This document shows, piece after piece, positions 1 through 11,300 of a stretch of 64,000 bases of DNA. The notes below the pieces were generated by a model. The model had not been told where the DNA came from, did not search any database, and worked only from the letters and a program-made list of their open reading frames with translations. Each line of letters opens with the position of its first letter. The first letter of the stretch is position 1. The DNA comes from Streptomyces hokutonensis (lineage in GTDB: Bacteria > Actinomycetota > Actinomycetes > Streptomycetales > Streptomycetaceae), in assembly GCF_000376565.1 (NCBI RefSeq), contig NZ_BARG01000053.1:158836-222835 (forward strand), written 5' to 3'. Made by a program: the position numbers and the translations under genes.

Positions 1-135
1 TGCGCACTGACGGTCGTAGGACCGGACACCGAGTTCGACGGGCCGGAACTGGCCTTGGTGGAGCGGGAGTTGCGCGCGGCGACGGACGAGTTGGGGACGG
101 CCCTGACCGCCGGCACGGCGGAGGCCGGCCGGTGA
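1..135 (+). CDS. C-terminal end of a probable IclR-family regulator (5' part outside window)
   Basis: An open frame runs from the first base to a TGA at 133-135 and encodes about 44 residues. It opens with a short hydrophobic strand (ALTVVGP) and continues into an amphipathic helix with the pattern ELRAATDELGTAL. This looks like the end of an IclR effector domain, where a strand of type A-x-S/T-V-x-GP precedes a last helix of type LRxAAxELSxAL. The gene overlaps the next start codon (GTG at 132) by 4 bases, so the two are probably co-transcribed. The assignment rests on a short stretch and could be another regulator class. Confidence 0.5.
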   Translation, partial: CALTVVGPDTEFDGPELALVERELRAATDELGTALTAGTAEAGR

Positions 136-1088
136 GCGGCCTGCTCGTGCTGGACCGCCGGCAGACGGCCGCCGCGCTGCGGCCCGACGCCGTCCTCGAC
201 GCGGTGGGCCGGGCCCTGGTCTCCATCGCCCGCGACGAGGTCTCCGTCCCGCCGCGGATCGCCGCCCTGACCCCGATGGGTCTGCTGGGCGCGATGCCCG
301 GTTACGTTCCCGGGCTCGGGCTGGCCGCGAAGCTGGTGACCGTGACCGCCGATCCACGACACCCCGGACGCGGATTCCATCGGGGGCTGGTGGCCCTGTT
401 CGACGAACACGACGGGCGGGCGCTGGCGCTCGTGGACGGTGAGTCGCTGACCGAGGTCCGCACGGCGGCGGTCGCCACGCGGAGCGCGCTGGCCCTGGCC
501 GTCCGCCCCGGTCTCGGCCGGGTGGCGGTGGTGGGAACAGGCGCCCAGGCCCGCGCCCAACTCGCGCTGATCGCGACGGTGTTGCCGGAGGCCGAGGTGA
601 CGGTGGCCGGCCGCGATCCGGAACGGGCCGGCGCGGCGGCCGCGCTGCATCCCGGCGCGCGGGTCGCCGCCGGAGTCGAGGAGGCCGTACGCGAGGCCGA
701 TGTCGTGTTCTGCTGCACCGGCGCCACCGCACCCGTCGTCCGACGCGAGTGGCTCGCTCCCGGCGTCCATGTCTCCTCGGTCGGCGGCTCCCACGGACCC
801 GAACTGGACCCCGGCACCGTCCGGGACGCGGCCCTGTTCGCCGAGTGGACCGGCGCGGCCACGGCGCCCCCACCGGCAGGCGCCCACGAACTCCAGGACC
901 TCGCCCCCGGCCGGCCGGTGACCCTCCTCGGGTCCGTCCTCGACGGCGGCCATCCGGGCCGCGGCGGTGACACCGACGCCCTCACCGTCTTCAAGTCCAC
1001 CGGCCACGCCGCCCTCGACGTCGCGGCGGTCCGGGTCGCCTACGACGTGGCGCTCGAACAGGGCTGGGGAGTACGCGTGGACCTGTGA
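132..1088 (+). CDS. Ornithine cyclodeaminase / mu-crystallin family protein
   Basis: The 318-residue protein has the family's usual length. Family members are NAD(P)-dependent enzymes acting on amino or imino acids (ornithine cyclodeaminase, alanine dehydrogenase, ketimine reductase, siderophore-precursor synthases). The N-terminal part has the PPRIAAL and KLVTVTADPRHPGRGFHRG segments of the substrate-binding domain, including the conserved Lys. The DGESLTEVRTAAVATRSALA helix is the characteristic linker. A Rossmann fold follows with VAVVGTGAQARAQ near residues 131-143 and an ADVVFCCTGATAPVV strand. The GTG start overlaps the upstream regulator gene. The substrate cannot be read from sequence. 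Confidence 0.88.
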   Translation: MSGLLVLDRRQTAAALRPDAVLDAVGRALVSIARDEVSVPPRIAALTPMGLLGAMPGYVPGLGLAAKLVTVTADPRHPGRGFHRGLVALFDEHDGRALALVDGESLTEVRTAAVATRSALALAVRPGLGRVAVVGTGAQARAQLALIATVLPEAEVTVAGRDPERAGAAAALHPGARVAAGVEEAVREADVVFCCTGATAPVVRREWLAPGVHVSSVGGSHGPELDPGTVRDAALFAEWTGAATAPPPAGAHELQDLAPGRPVTLLGSVLDGGHPGRGGDTDALTVFKSTGHAALDVAAVRVAYDVALEQGWGVRVDL

Positions 1089-1501
1089 GGGACGGGGACC
1101 CCGCTCAAGGAACAGCGGGCCATCGCCTTCCGGCGGTCGGGCCGTCGCCGGACCTTCCGCCGCGGGTGCGCCGCTGCTTCAAGTCGCCCTGGTGCAGGGG
1201 AAGTTAATCCGGATGCGGTCTTCATCCATTGCACGTCATGTGCCGTTGGGACGGACGTCAACCAGCCCGGCCATGATCGGACGTCTGCGGGCCCGAGCCG
1301 CGCGCGTCCTGTCCCAGGGCGGGTGAAGCGGGCCCCCGGGTGCGTACGGACGGGACCTCCGGTGCGCGCCGACGTGACTGCCGCCGGTACATGTCCGTGC
1401 CACCGACGCGGGCCCCCGGCCGGTACGGGCGGCCCGGCGTTCGCGTCGGTCCCCGCCGTGCTCACCTCCGGTGAGTTGAGTACGAGGAAGATGGAGGCCG
1501 C
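1089..1501. other. Intergenic region before the WXG/OTU cassette
   Basis: No convincing gene: short frames on both strands lack a ribosome site and family resemblance. The stretch should carry the promoter for the 1502-14056 gene set. A GATGGAGG ribosome site lies just before the ATG at 1502. No recognisable operator was found. Confidence 0.5.
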
Positions 1502-1993
1502 ATGACCCAGGAGCCCGAGTCCGGCCCGGACGGTTACGCGGAACAGCTGGAGCGACGCTTAGCCCGGGCCAGAACCGAACTGGCGGCAGCCGAGCAGGAC
1601 GCGGCCCGCGCGGAAGCCGACATGGGTGACTTCTCGTCGGCCACGGTCTCCAAGGACGGCTCCGTCGAGGTCACCGTCGGACCCCGGGGCGAACTGAGCG
1701 ACCTGCGGTTCCTGGGGTCCAAGTTCCGCGAGATGTCGAGCGCGGAACTTGGCGCGGCGATCATCGAGGCGGTCGAGGCGGGCCGCGCGCAGGCACGGCG
1801 CGAGGCGGCCCGCCGCTTCCGGCCGCTCGACACCCCCGGCCCGCAGGTGCCCGAACTCGCCGGACTCGACATCGACTGGGCGCGTTTCGTGGGCCCGTCC
1901 GCCCCTGCCCGGAGCAACTCCACCAGGTCCGCCGCACGCAGCCGGCTGCACGACGAGATCGCCGACGACGAAGAGGGCGGAGGCACCCGATGA
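1502..1993 (+). CDS. YbaB/EbfC-family-like protein of a WXG100 gene cluster
   Basis: The protein has 163 residues. An N-terminal coiled-coil helix (EQLERRLARARTELAAAEQDAARAEADM) is followed by a beta-rich core, SKDGSVEVTVGPRGELSDLRF, and a helix (SSAELGAAIIEAVEAGRAQARREA). This is the YbaB/EbfC arrangement: coiled coil, then a D/N-G-x-V-x-V-x-V strand pair, then a helix with a basic end. Family members bind DNA as dimers, but in actinobacteria such proteins are often encoded beside WXG100 proteins and may serve as secretion partners or chaperones. The stop overlaps the next start (ATGA), which argues for translational coupling. The C-terminal tail is acidic and probably disordered. Confidence 0.78.
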   Translation: MTQEPESGPDGYAEQLERRLARARTELAAAEQDAARAEADMGDFSSATVSKDGSVEVTVGPRGELSDLRFLGSKFREMSSAELGAAIIEAVEAGRAQARREAARRFRPLDTPGPQVPELAGLDIDWARFVGPSAPARSNSTRSAARSRLHDEIADDEEGGGTR

Positions 1994-2325
1994 CCGGCCC
2001 GTCCTACACATCGAGCCCCGAGGCCATCCTGGGCGGCACCCGCGTGATCAAGGACCTCGGCAGCTACGCCAACGACGTCGGTGCGTCGGCCCACGCCGCC
2101 TTGGCCGACGTCAGCTGGACCGGCGACGACAGTTACGGGAAACAGCTGCGGAAGGAGTTCGTCCAGACCCGCGACTCCGTCCTCGCCACCATCGACGCCA
2201 TCGCCGCCGGCATCTCGGCCGTGGGGGACGGCACGCTCGACAACCTCCGCGCGATCCGCAGCAACCAGGGCGGGATCATCGACGCCATCCACGAGCAACA
2301 AGGGCGGACCGGGAGCCGACCGTAA
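1990..2325 (+). CDS. WXG100-like small helical protein
   Basis: The 111-residue protein has the size and helical character of the WXG100/ESAT-6 superfamily. The segment ADVSWTGDDSYGKQLRKEFVQ carries a W-T-G turn near the middle, and the second half is a long amphipathic helix. It starts inside the stop of the YbaB-like gene and ends one base before the GTG of the giant gene at 2327. The three genes therefore form a tightly coupled unit, as in type VII secretion substrate cassettes where a small WXG protein precedes a large toxin-like partner. No signal peptide is present. Confidence 0.72.
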   Translation: MTGPSYTSSPEAILGGTRVIKDLGSYANDVGASAHAALADVSWTGDDSYGKQLRKEFVQTRDSVLATIDAIAAGISAVGDGTLDNLRAIRSNQGGIIDAIHEQQGRTGSRP

Positions 2326-2326
2326 C

Positions 2327-5300
2327 GTGGCCATCGTCGTATCGCCCAAGCTCAACTGGCTGTTCTTCATCCTCATCGGGGAAAAGTTCCTGGAGGCCAA
2401 CGAGGACCACGCCTACGACACCAGCCGGTCCTTCGACCAGCTCCACCAGCACGTCGGCGCGCTCAAGGCACGGGCGCAACAAGCCGTATTGACCGTGGGG
2501 GAGGGCCTCCCCAAGGGAACCGCCGACCAGTTCATCGGGGCGATCAACCAAGTCCTGCCCTATCTCGACAAGTTCGAGGCCGACCTGGACAACGTGACCA
2601 AGAACCAGGTCAACATCGCCATGCAGATCCGCGAGGCGAAGTGGAACATCATCGCCGAACTGATCCGCCTGTTCATCGAGCTCGCGATCCTCGCGGTGAT
2701 GTCCTTCTTCACCGGCGGCGCCAGCGCCGGCGAGGCGGCGGTGGCACGTGCCCGCAGCCGCGTCTTCATCCTGGAGGTCCTGCTCGAACTCTCGCGCCGC
2801 ACGCATCTGTTGCCCAGTTTCCTGGAGGCCGCCGAGGAGGCCTTCATGACGCTCGCGGTCCGGCTGGCCATGATGGTGGGCGCTCCCAAGGGGCAACGGC
2901 CGAAGTCGATCGACTGGGGCGACATCGGTCTCAGCGCCGCGTTCGGCGCCGTCGCGGGGTTCCTCGCGCCGATCCTCACCAAGACGATGAAGAACCTCAC
3001 CAACAACGTCAAGAACATCGGTGACCTGGGCAAGAAGTTCGACGACATCAACGTGGGCGGAGCGAAGCCACCGAAGCTGAACGACACCGACCTGAACCTG
3101 ACGAACAAGCCGAAGCCCGGTCCCACGCCGGGCCCCGGCACCCACGTCCCCAAAACGCCCCCCACGGTCACCCCGCATGTGACGCCGACACCCCACGGCG
3201 ACGAGAGCCTCTCCGCCAAGGTGCTCGACCAGAGCGGTGAGTTCGTCGCGGACGGCGCGTCGGAGACGCTGGCCGAGTCCCTCGTGATGGGCGCGTTCTT
3301 CGGTGACTTCACGCCGAGTTGGCAGACGTTCGTCGGGTCGGGCCTGAGCGAGCGGTTCGAGGCGGGAGCCGAGCACGCGGTCACCAACAGCGCCGACTGG
3401 CTGAAGAACTTGGGGAACCCGCCGGCGATCTCCACATCGGTCTCCGACATCGGCACCGGAGACGCCGGTACCGGCGGCGGTCAGAACCCGGGCTCGGGCA
3501 AGAACGGCGGTATCAAGTCCGGTGCGGGAAGCGGCCCGCACACGCCCGTGGACGCGGATCCGGAATCGGGCCAGGGCACGGACACGGACACCGGTATCCA
3601 CATCGACACGGACGCCGACACGTCGACGAAGGCCTCAACGCCGGTTGTTCCGCCAGTGGTTGGGACCTCCGTGCAACCCCTCCCGCCGGCCGTCCCGACC
3701 ATCAGCGGAGGCAGTGTCACTTCAGTGCCACCCGTCGTCACGCACGGCGGCAACGGCAACGACCACCGCACCGAAGTCCCGCCGCAGACCCACGACTTGA
3801 ACACCGCCGAGGTGGAGCCGGTCGGAACAACTCGGGTCGACCCGCCCCCGACCCTGCACCAGGACCCTGTTGTCGCCCCGCCCGCCACGGGGTTGCCGCC
3901 GCCCGTGGTGACATCGACGCCCGTGACGCCCACTGTCGGGACCACCGTTCCTCCCGCGGTCACTCACAACGGCGTTCCTGAGCAGGGGAGTTCGAGCAAC
4001 GACACGGGCACCGGCAAGGGAAAGGCCGTGGCTCCGCCAGCAACGGACGCCACAGACCCAGAGCCCGGCACCGTTATCCACCCCGCCCCGGTCGTCGGTG
4101 CTGCCCACGACGCCCATGCCGACGCCGTGCGGTCGTTGCAGCACGCGGTCGACACCGCCGAACGGCTCCGCGTGCGAGTCGAGACCGGCGAGGGAGCGAG
4201 CCACGACGGCACCGCGTGGCACAACGCGGACGACAGGGTGCGGCAGGCCCGGGCGGACCTCGTACGGACGGAGACGCGGCTGGGCGAACTGGGCGAGGTG
4301 CCGCAGTCCCACGCCGACGCCGCCCTGGACCTCGGCTCCGACTCGTCGGCACCGTCCTCCGCCATCGTCCCCGTGGTGGACCGCTCCGACGCCCAACGGC
4401 ACTGGATCGCCTCGCAGTTGACCGAGGACGACCTGCCCCACGATTTCTCCGCCGGCGGTCTCCCGGCCGGCGATGTCGACGTGGACGTCGCCGCCCTGTC
4501 CTCCACCGGAGCCGCCCTCACCGTCGAGCAGCAGACCCAGGCAGCCCTGGGAAGCGGCAGACTGTCGCTGCTGGAGTCTGGACTCACGCCCTTGCAGCAG
4601 GCCAAGGCACTGATGCTGCAACCCGGTCCGTGGTCCGGGCACCTCGACACCGCCGCCGCCACGGCGACCAGACGGCTGTGGGACGACGCGTTCTCGGACT
4701 TCGCGCTGAGCTCGCCCGGGCCGACTCCGGACACCGCACGCCAGTGGTGGGACACCGCCACCGCGCTCGTGCTGCCCCTGGAACTGCACCCCGTGCTCGC
4801 GGACTCGCGGCATGCGGTCGAGTCGTACCGAGGCGCGGTACGTCAGGTCGCCGACGTACTGGCCGCGGGCGGGACACGTGCGGAAGCGACCGCGCTCGCC
4901 GACCGTCTCCGCAAGGGCCTCGGGCTGCCGCAGCGGCTGCGCGGCGGTGCCCCCAAGCCCGAGGAGTCCGCCGACGTTCCGCAGCCCGTGGTCACCGTGA
5001 GCGGCGGAACACCTCTCGTCGCGACGACGTCCACCACAACCGACTCGACGACCGACGCGACGACCGCGGTCACTGAGGCGCCGGTCGACAAAGTGGTCAA
5101 GTCCGCTGACGACAAGTCGACTTCGGTGCCTCCGCGCGACTCGGACGAACCGCCGGAGAAGCCCCGCCGGCAGCGCCCGCCCCGCAAGGGCGCCCCGCCG
5201 AACCGCCGCACCCCTCCGCTCGAACCCATCGACGAGGACGCCGAGGCCGAGTTCACCGCACCGCCGGTCAAGAAGCCCGCCACGCCGGGGCCGACTTGGG

Positions 5301-8300
5301 TGGTGCACGACCTGGACTCCCGTCGGCCGCCGCGCGTCGATCTCGATCTGCCGCCCGCGCCGTACAGCGGCGGCGGCCCCGCGTCGTTCACCGACGGTGC
5401 CAAACTGCCCGTCTACATGGGCGGCATCGGCGAGTTGCTGCGCGGGCTGCCACGCAACCTGCTGCGCCGCTCCTACACCCTCGGCCAGGGGGACCGCGTC
5501 CTGCGCGGCGCCGACCGCGTCGTCGAGCAGCTCGATCTCAACCTCCGGCAGCCGCCCGGCGTCCGCCCCCGTCCCGCGCGCCCCGGCGGCAACCGCGCCG
5601 GTGACGGGCTCCTGGACGACGTACGACACGCCCTCGTCCACAACCCGAGCGGCTTCTTCGGCGACGGGCAGCAGTTCAACTACCGCACGGTGGACGGCAA
5701 GTCGCGGGTTCTCACGGTCACGGCCCGGCCGTACGGGCAGTGGGAGAGGTTCACCTTCGGCTACGCCAACCCCGTGAAGATCGACACGATGCAGCGCAAC
5801 ACCGCCCTCACCGGCCGGGTCGCCGTCAACAGCACGTCGACCTCCCTCGCGCCCACCGCGCCGCTCGGACCGGTGAAGACGCTGTTCGCGCCCTGGGGAC
5901 GGGTGTTCGCGCAGTTCTCGTGGACCAAGCGGGTCGAGTACAACATGCAGAACCTCGTCGTGAACCAGAACGAGACCCGTACGACCGATGGCTCGCACGC
6001 CCATCTCGACGACGTCTGGTACGAGTTCAAGGTCACCGATCCGGCCGGACGCCCCGTGGACCGGACCGGCAAAGCGATCGGGCCCAGGTCCGGCACGCGT
6101 GCTCAGGTCGCCTTCGGATTCGCCGTCAGGGACGGGCTGTTCGTGCGCATCGCCGACAGCCTCACCCACCCCAAGCCGCCCGCCGACCGGCTGCCGCCGC
6201 GGATGCGCCTCGACCGCGGTTCGAACTACCGCATGATGAACACGGAGAGCTTCGGTCCCGTCACCCACATCCGGGACTGGGCGCTCCAGCAGATCGACAC
6301 CGACACGGACAGCATGGCCGGCAAGCAGATCAACTCGTTCTTCTCCACCGACGGGTTCCACCGCATGAGCCGGGTCATGGCGGCCGGGACGGTCACGTCG
6401 CCGCCGCTGTTCAAGGACGACGCGGGGCGCGAACCGCTCGGTGTCTTCTCGGTCCGGGTGGAGCCCGGCGAGGCCGTCCTCATCAGCGAGACCACCGCCG
6501 CCGAACTCCGGGACATCTCCCAGACGACGGTCCGCAACGAGCGGACCACGGGCAGGTCCTCGGGCGTCGACGTCGGCGGTGCCCTCGGGCCCGCCTTCCA
6601 GCTTCTCGGCATCGACCGGGGCACGTTCGACCTGCGCCTGCTCGCCGGTCTCAACTTCCGCTACGGCTCCTCCCGCAACCGCGCCTCCGTCACCGGCGGA
6701 ACCGGCGCCGTCAAGTCGGCCGGGCAGGCGAAGGGCGACCCCACGGGCCTCTACCTGGTCCAGAAGACCGTCACGGTCACCGCACCGCCCGACACCAAGG
6801 CACCGCTGCCGAACCGCCGGCGCGACGAGGCGAGTTCGACACCCGGCAAGCTGCGCAAGAACCCGCCGCGGACCTGGAGCGAGGCACCGCGCACCCAGAC
6901 GTTCCAGACCTGGGCCGTGGAACGGCTCACCCGCACCGAGGCCCGCCGCCTCGCCGGGGAGGCGAGCCCCGCGCCCGGCACCCCGCCCAGGGTGCCGCCG
7001 TACCTCACCCAGGACGCGCCGCCCACCCTCGGCATGAGCAGGGTCGAGGAGTTCACGTTCGCCGACGGCTCCTACGTACGGGACATCGACGGCGAGGACC
7101 GCACGTTCCTCGACCACTTCAGCGACCAGGTCCTCGAAGAGGTCGCGCGCGCCTACCCCGACCTCGTCGCGCCGCTGTCCGAACTCGATCCCGCCAATCC
7201 CCGCTGGCGGGGCGCCGACCACTTCCAGATGGTGGTCTCCAACACCCTGGAGGTGCTCAACACCCTCGCCTTCCACAGCATGGCGGGCAACCTGGAGACG
7301 ATGATGACCTCGGGGCTGCGGATCTCCCTGGTCGACTCCCGCCGCGCCACCCGTGCCCAGCGTTACGTGTGGATCGACGCCGCTCTGAACGACCGGCGTT
7401 TCGAGGGGACGCAGAAGGACCTGCGGCTGCGGTTCAGCGCACCCGGCAGCGAGAACCTCGGCGGGCGGCAGAACAGCGCGCGCGGCGCGCACGTCGGCGC
7501 GGAGGGGCTGCTGTCGCTGCGGGACGCGGCGACCGACGAGGCTGGTGGCCCGCTGCACGCGGGCACCGGTTCCCTCGGCGTGCGCTGGGGTGGCCGTAGC
7601 GATGCGGAGAGCGGTTACGGGGCCGCCGCCACGCACGAGGCCATGTCGATCGGCACCAAGGGCACCCACCTGTACAGCTACGAGGTCACCCTCACCGCGC
7701 GGCGCGGCGGCTTCCGCCGGTTCCGCGGGCTGCTGCGCGGTGTCCTCTTCCTCAACCTGCTCGGCACACGGCCGTTCGTCTTCAGCGAGCGCGAGAAGAA
7801 CCTCATCGGCCCGGCCGGCTCCGGGCCGGACATCAAGCGGCCCTCCGTGGGGCGTGTGCTGCTCGGCGTGCCCGTCGAGCACACGCCCGCCCGCGACATG
7901 TCACGCCCGCACCACCCCCTGCACGGCGTGCCCCTCGCGACCACCGGGCAGGCCGCGCGGGACCTGGCGCTCGCCAGGCGCGGCCTGTTCGAGCGGGCCG
8001 GCCGCCGTGGCCGTGAGGAGTACCGGCGCCACCCGTACCTGACCCTCGCGGTCGTCGCGGACCCCGCGCTGGGCCGGGCTGCCGAGGACGTCCTGAGGGA
8101 GTCGTCGGGCAACTCCTGGATGCTGACCCATCAGGGTGCCCCCGTCCACGACGCGGCGCTGCGCGTGTTCCAGAGCCAGTTCCTGACCGCGAACTTCGAC
8201 CAGTCGTCCGCCCCGACCGGCTGGCGCGCCTCCGGGCTGTGGGCGAAGGCCCCCTACCTGGACCGCTCCTCGGTACTCGCCCACCGCAGCCGGCTGCGCC

Positions 8301-11300
8301 CCGGGAGCCTCACCGCCGTGACGGGCGCCATCCCGATCGAGGCCGAGACGACCATCGGCGGCGCCACCCAGGCCTCGGGACGCCACACCAGCACCAGCAC
8401 GCTGTTCTTCGGCGGCCAGCTCGTCTACCTCCACTCGCACGACACCGGAACCGGGACCACCGGCAACTACGGCCTCGTCGCCAGCCCCTACCGCCTCGAC
8501 ACGTCCCGCTTCCGGGCCGTCTCCCGGACCGCGCTCGCCGAGATCAACCGCAAGGACCAGGGCCGCCAGGTCCTCGTCACCGCCGATGTCGACCACGAGA
8601 TCGCCGCCACCTCCACCCTCGTCGGTCAACGCGCCACGGGCATACGGCGGTTGCCCCGCTGGCTGGCCGGCGCGTCCGGGCGGCGGGTCCTCATCAACGA
8701 TGGCTGGGTGGGGCACCTCCCGGAGAAGAGCGCCTACCGGATGGGACTGCTGCGGGACCGCTGGGGCGACGTACCGCTCTACACCCGGCGCCGATGGTCG
8801 CCCCAACCCTGGCTCCTGGACAACCCGTTCGGCAGTTTCCCGCTCACCGCGCTCGACACCGCGACCGTACTCGACGACTTCGACCGGCAGTTGAGGCCGC
8901 TGGGACTGACGGGAAGCGACCGGGACACGGTGCACCGGCTGATGTCGGAACGCGTCGTGCGGGCGCTGGGCAAGGAGATGACCGGCGGCAGTTCCTCCGT
9001 GCCCGCCCGGGTGGGCCGTTGGGGCTCGTCCACCGCCAACCTGTGGGTCGGCAGCCGCAAGGTGAGGGCGCGCGCCGAGCTGATCCCCGTGAAAGTGCCC
9101 GTAGGCAGACCCGCTCCGGACGGCAGCGGCTTCGGCGGCCTCGGGCACAGCGTGGAGTTCGAGGAGCACCGCAGCGCCGCGGAGACCACGCAGGAGGGCC
9201 GCGGCCGCGCCTCCGGCGCCAGCGTCGGCACCACCGTCTCCCAGGGCGCACACACCGGCAACGACACCGTACGGATGGCCGGACCGACATACGCGGAGGT
9301 CGGCTCCACCCAGCAGACCGCCGCCCAGAACCGGTCCGAGGGCAGCGTGCGGATCGCCACCGCGACGACGACCCAGGCCCACGCCGAGTACGTCACCCGC
9401 TACCGGATGCGGCTCACGCTGGAGGTCACCGACACTCGTGAACCGAAGACCGGCACCGGCGCCCCCGCCTGGGTGAAGCGGGCCGCGCACCGCACCTGGC
9501 GCGGTGTCTCCGGCCGGCGCTTGCTGAGTATCCGCTCCGAGGGCGACGTCGGGGAACTCGTCGAGCACTACCCGCTCAGCCTCATGCGCCCCGACCCCGC
9601 CGACCCCGCCGCTGAACGGGACGACCCGCTGGCCCCGCCCGCGCTCGACGCCCCCGGACCCTCCCGCCGCGTCGCGCCGCCCGCCACGACGGGCCCCGGC
9701 GGCTGGCTCGACACACTCCACCCCGACGACAGCATGAAGCCGTTCACGATGCCCCCGGACGGCTTCAAGGTCCGCCGGATCGTCGGCGTCGACCAGCTCC
9801 ACACCGCCAACTCCCTTGTCCTGGCCTCCGCCTACGACACGTCCTTCCCGCTCACCGGCGCGGTCGACGACGACCTGATCGCCCGCGCCCAGGACACCCC
9901 GCTCACCCGCGCCGGCACCGGGCCCGCCCAGAACCTGGAGGACGGCACCGGCAACAACGCCCTCAGCGCCTTCTACGACCGCACCCTGGAGCCCGGCGGC
10001 TACGAGGTGGCCGGCCTGAGCGAACGCGGCTTCTTCGGCGGCGCGGACGCCGACCTGCGGCTGTACTCGAGGCCGCAGTTCCGGCAGGCCCGGCTGCTCG
10101 CCGTCACCGACGGCATGAAGCACGAGGCTCCCAAGCGCCATGTGCAGGGCGGTGGCGCGAGCGCCGGGCGCGTGGGGCAGGCCGAGTCGGCGCTCGGCGG
10201 CGGTCCCGCCACGTCGACCGCCGCCACCGGCACCAACCAGATGGGCGCCTCGGGACCGGGCGACGTCGCGACCGAGTCCGACACCCTCGCCTCGGGCGGC
10301 GACCGCCTCGCGTCGGTGAACGTCAAGCCGAACACCACCCGTACGTTCCTGTTCGCCATCCCCACGACCTGGCTGAGCGTCGCCGCGGTCCACCACCACG
10401 TCAAGGACTCCGCGCCGGTGCGGGCGATGCGCAGCCCGTTCGGCAACCCGCAGCGCGCCCCGCAGGCACGCGAGACCGATACCACCGTCCTCGCCTGGGT
10501 CCGCGAGGACGTCGCCCGGGAACTGGGCCTCATCGAGGACGACGGATTCCCGCCGGTGGCGGCGCGGGCGTGGGACGCGGTCACCCGGGCCGACAAGGAG
10601 TGGACGGCCGCCGACAAGAAGTACTGGGAGCTGCGCCGGGAGGAGGGCCCGCGCCGCGAGACCGCCCTCACGGACGCGGAGAACCTACTGAGCGCCCTCA
10701 CCGCCCGCGATGTCGAGACCCTGCCCCAGGTGATCGCCGCACGCGGCGAACTCGCCCGCCTGGAACAGGAGAACGAGGGTGCGGAACCCGCCCACGACGG
10801 CTGGGCGGAACTCTACGACGCCGAACGCGACGCCGCGCATGACCGCGTGATCGCCCTGCTGCGGGCGGCCGACGCCGAGGTCACCGCGGCCCGCGCGGCC
10901 CGCGACACCGCACGCGACCAACTGAACGCCTTCACAGCCAAGTTGGGCGAACGACGCGCCTTCGCCGAGGCGCTCGCCGACGAATACGCACGCGTCCGGG
11001 AAGCCGCCGATCGCCTGACCCGCTGGCATCAGCTCGCGGCGACACCGGCGGGACGCGCGCAGCTCGGCACCACTCCGGAACCGGACGAGGTCGTCTTCCG
11101 GGCCCCGGCGGCACCGGCGACGGAGAAGAAGGCCGACGACAAGGACGCGGAGAAGAAGGACGCCGAAAAGAAGGACGCGGGGAAGAAGACCACCGACAAG
11201 GACGGCGACAAGAAGGGCGGCGGGGAGCAGGACGACGCGGCGGGCAACGCCGACCTGCGCCCCGCGTTCAGCCGCCCGCCGTGGGAGACGGCCGGCACTC

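Noticed and set aside
2081..2326. A longer start for the giant protein
   Set aside because: It would overlap the WXG-like gene almost fully in another frame and adds a Pro/Ser/Arg-rich stretch. GTG 2327 directly follows the upstream stop.
3722..7882. A 1,386-codon minus-strand frame
   Set aside because: It lies wholly inside the giant plus-strand gene, has Arg/Gly/Val-rich composition without domains, and is a typical shadow frame in G+C-rich DNA.
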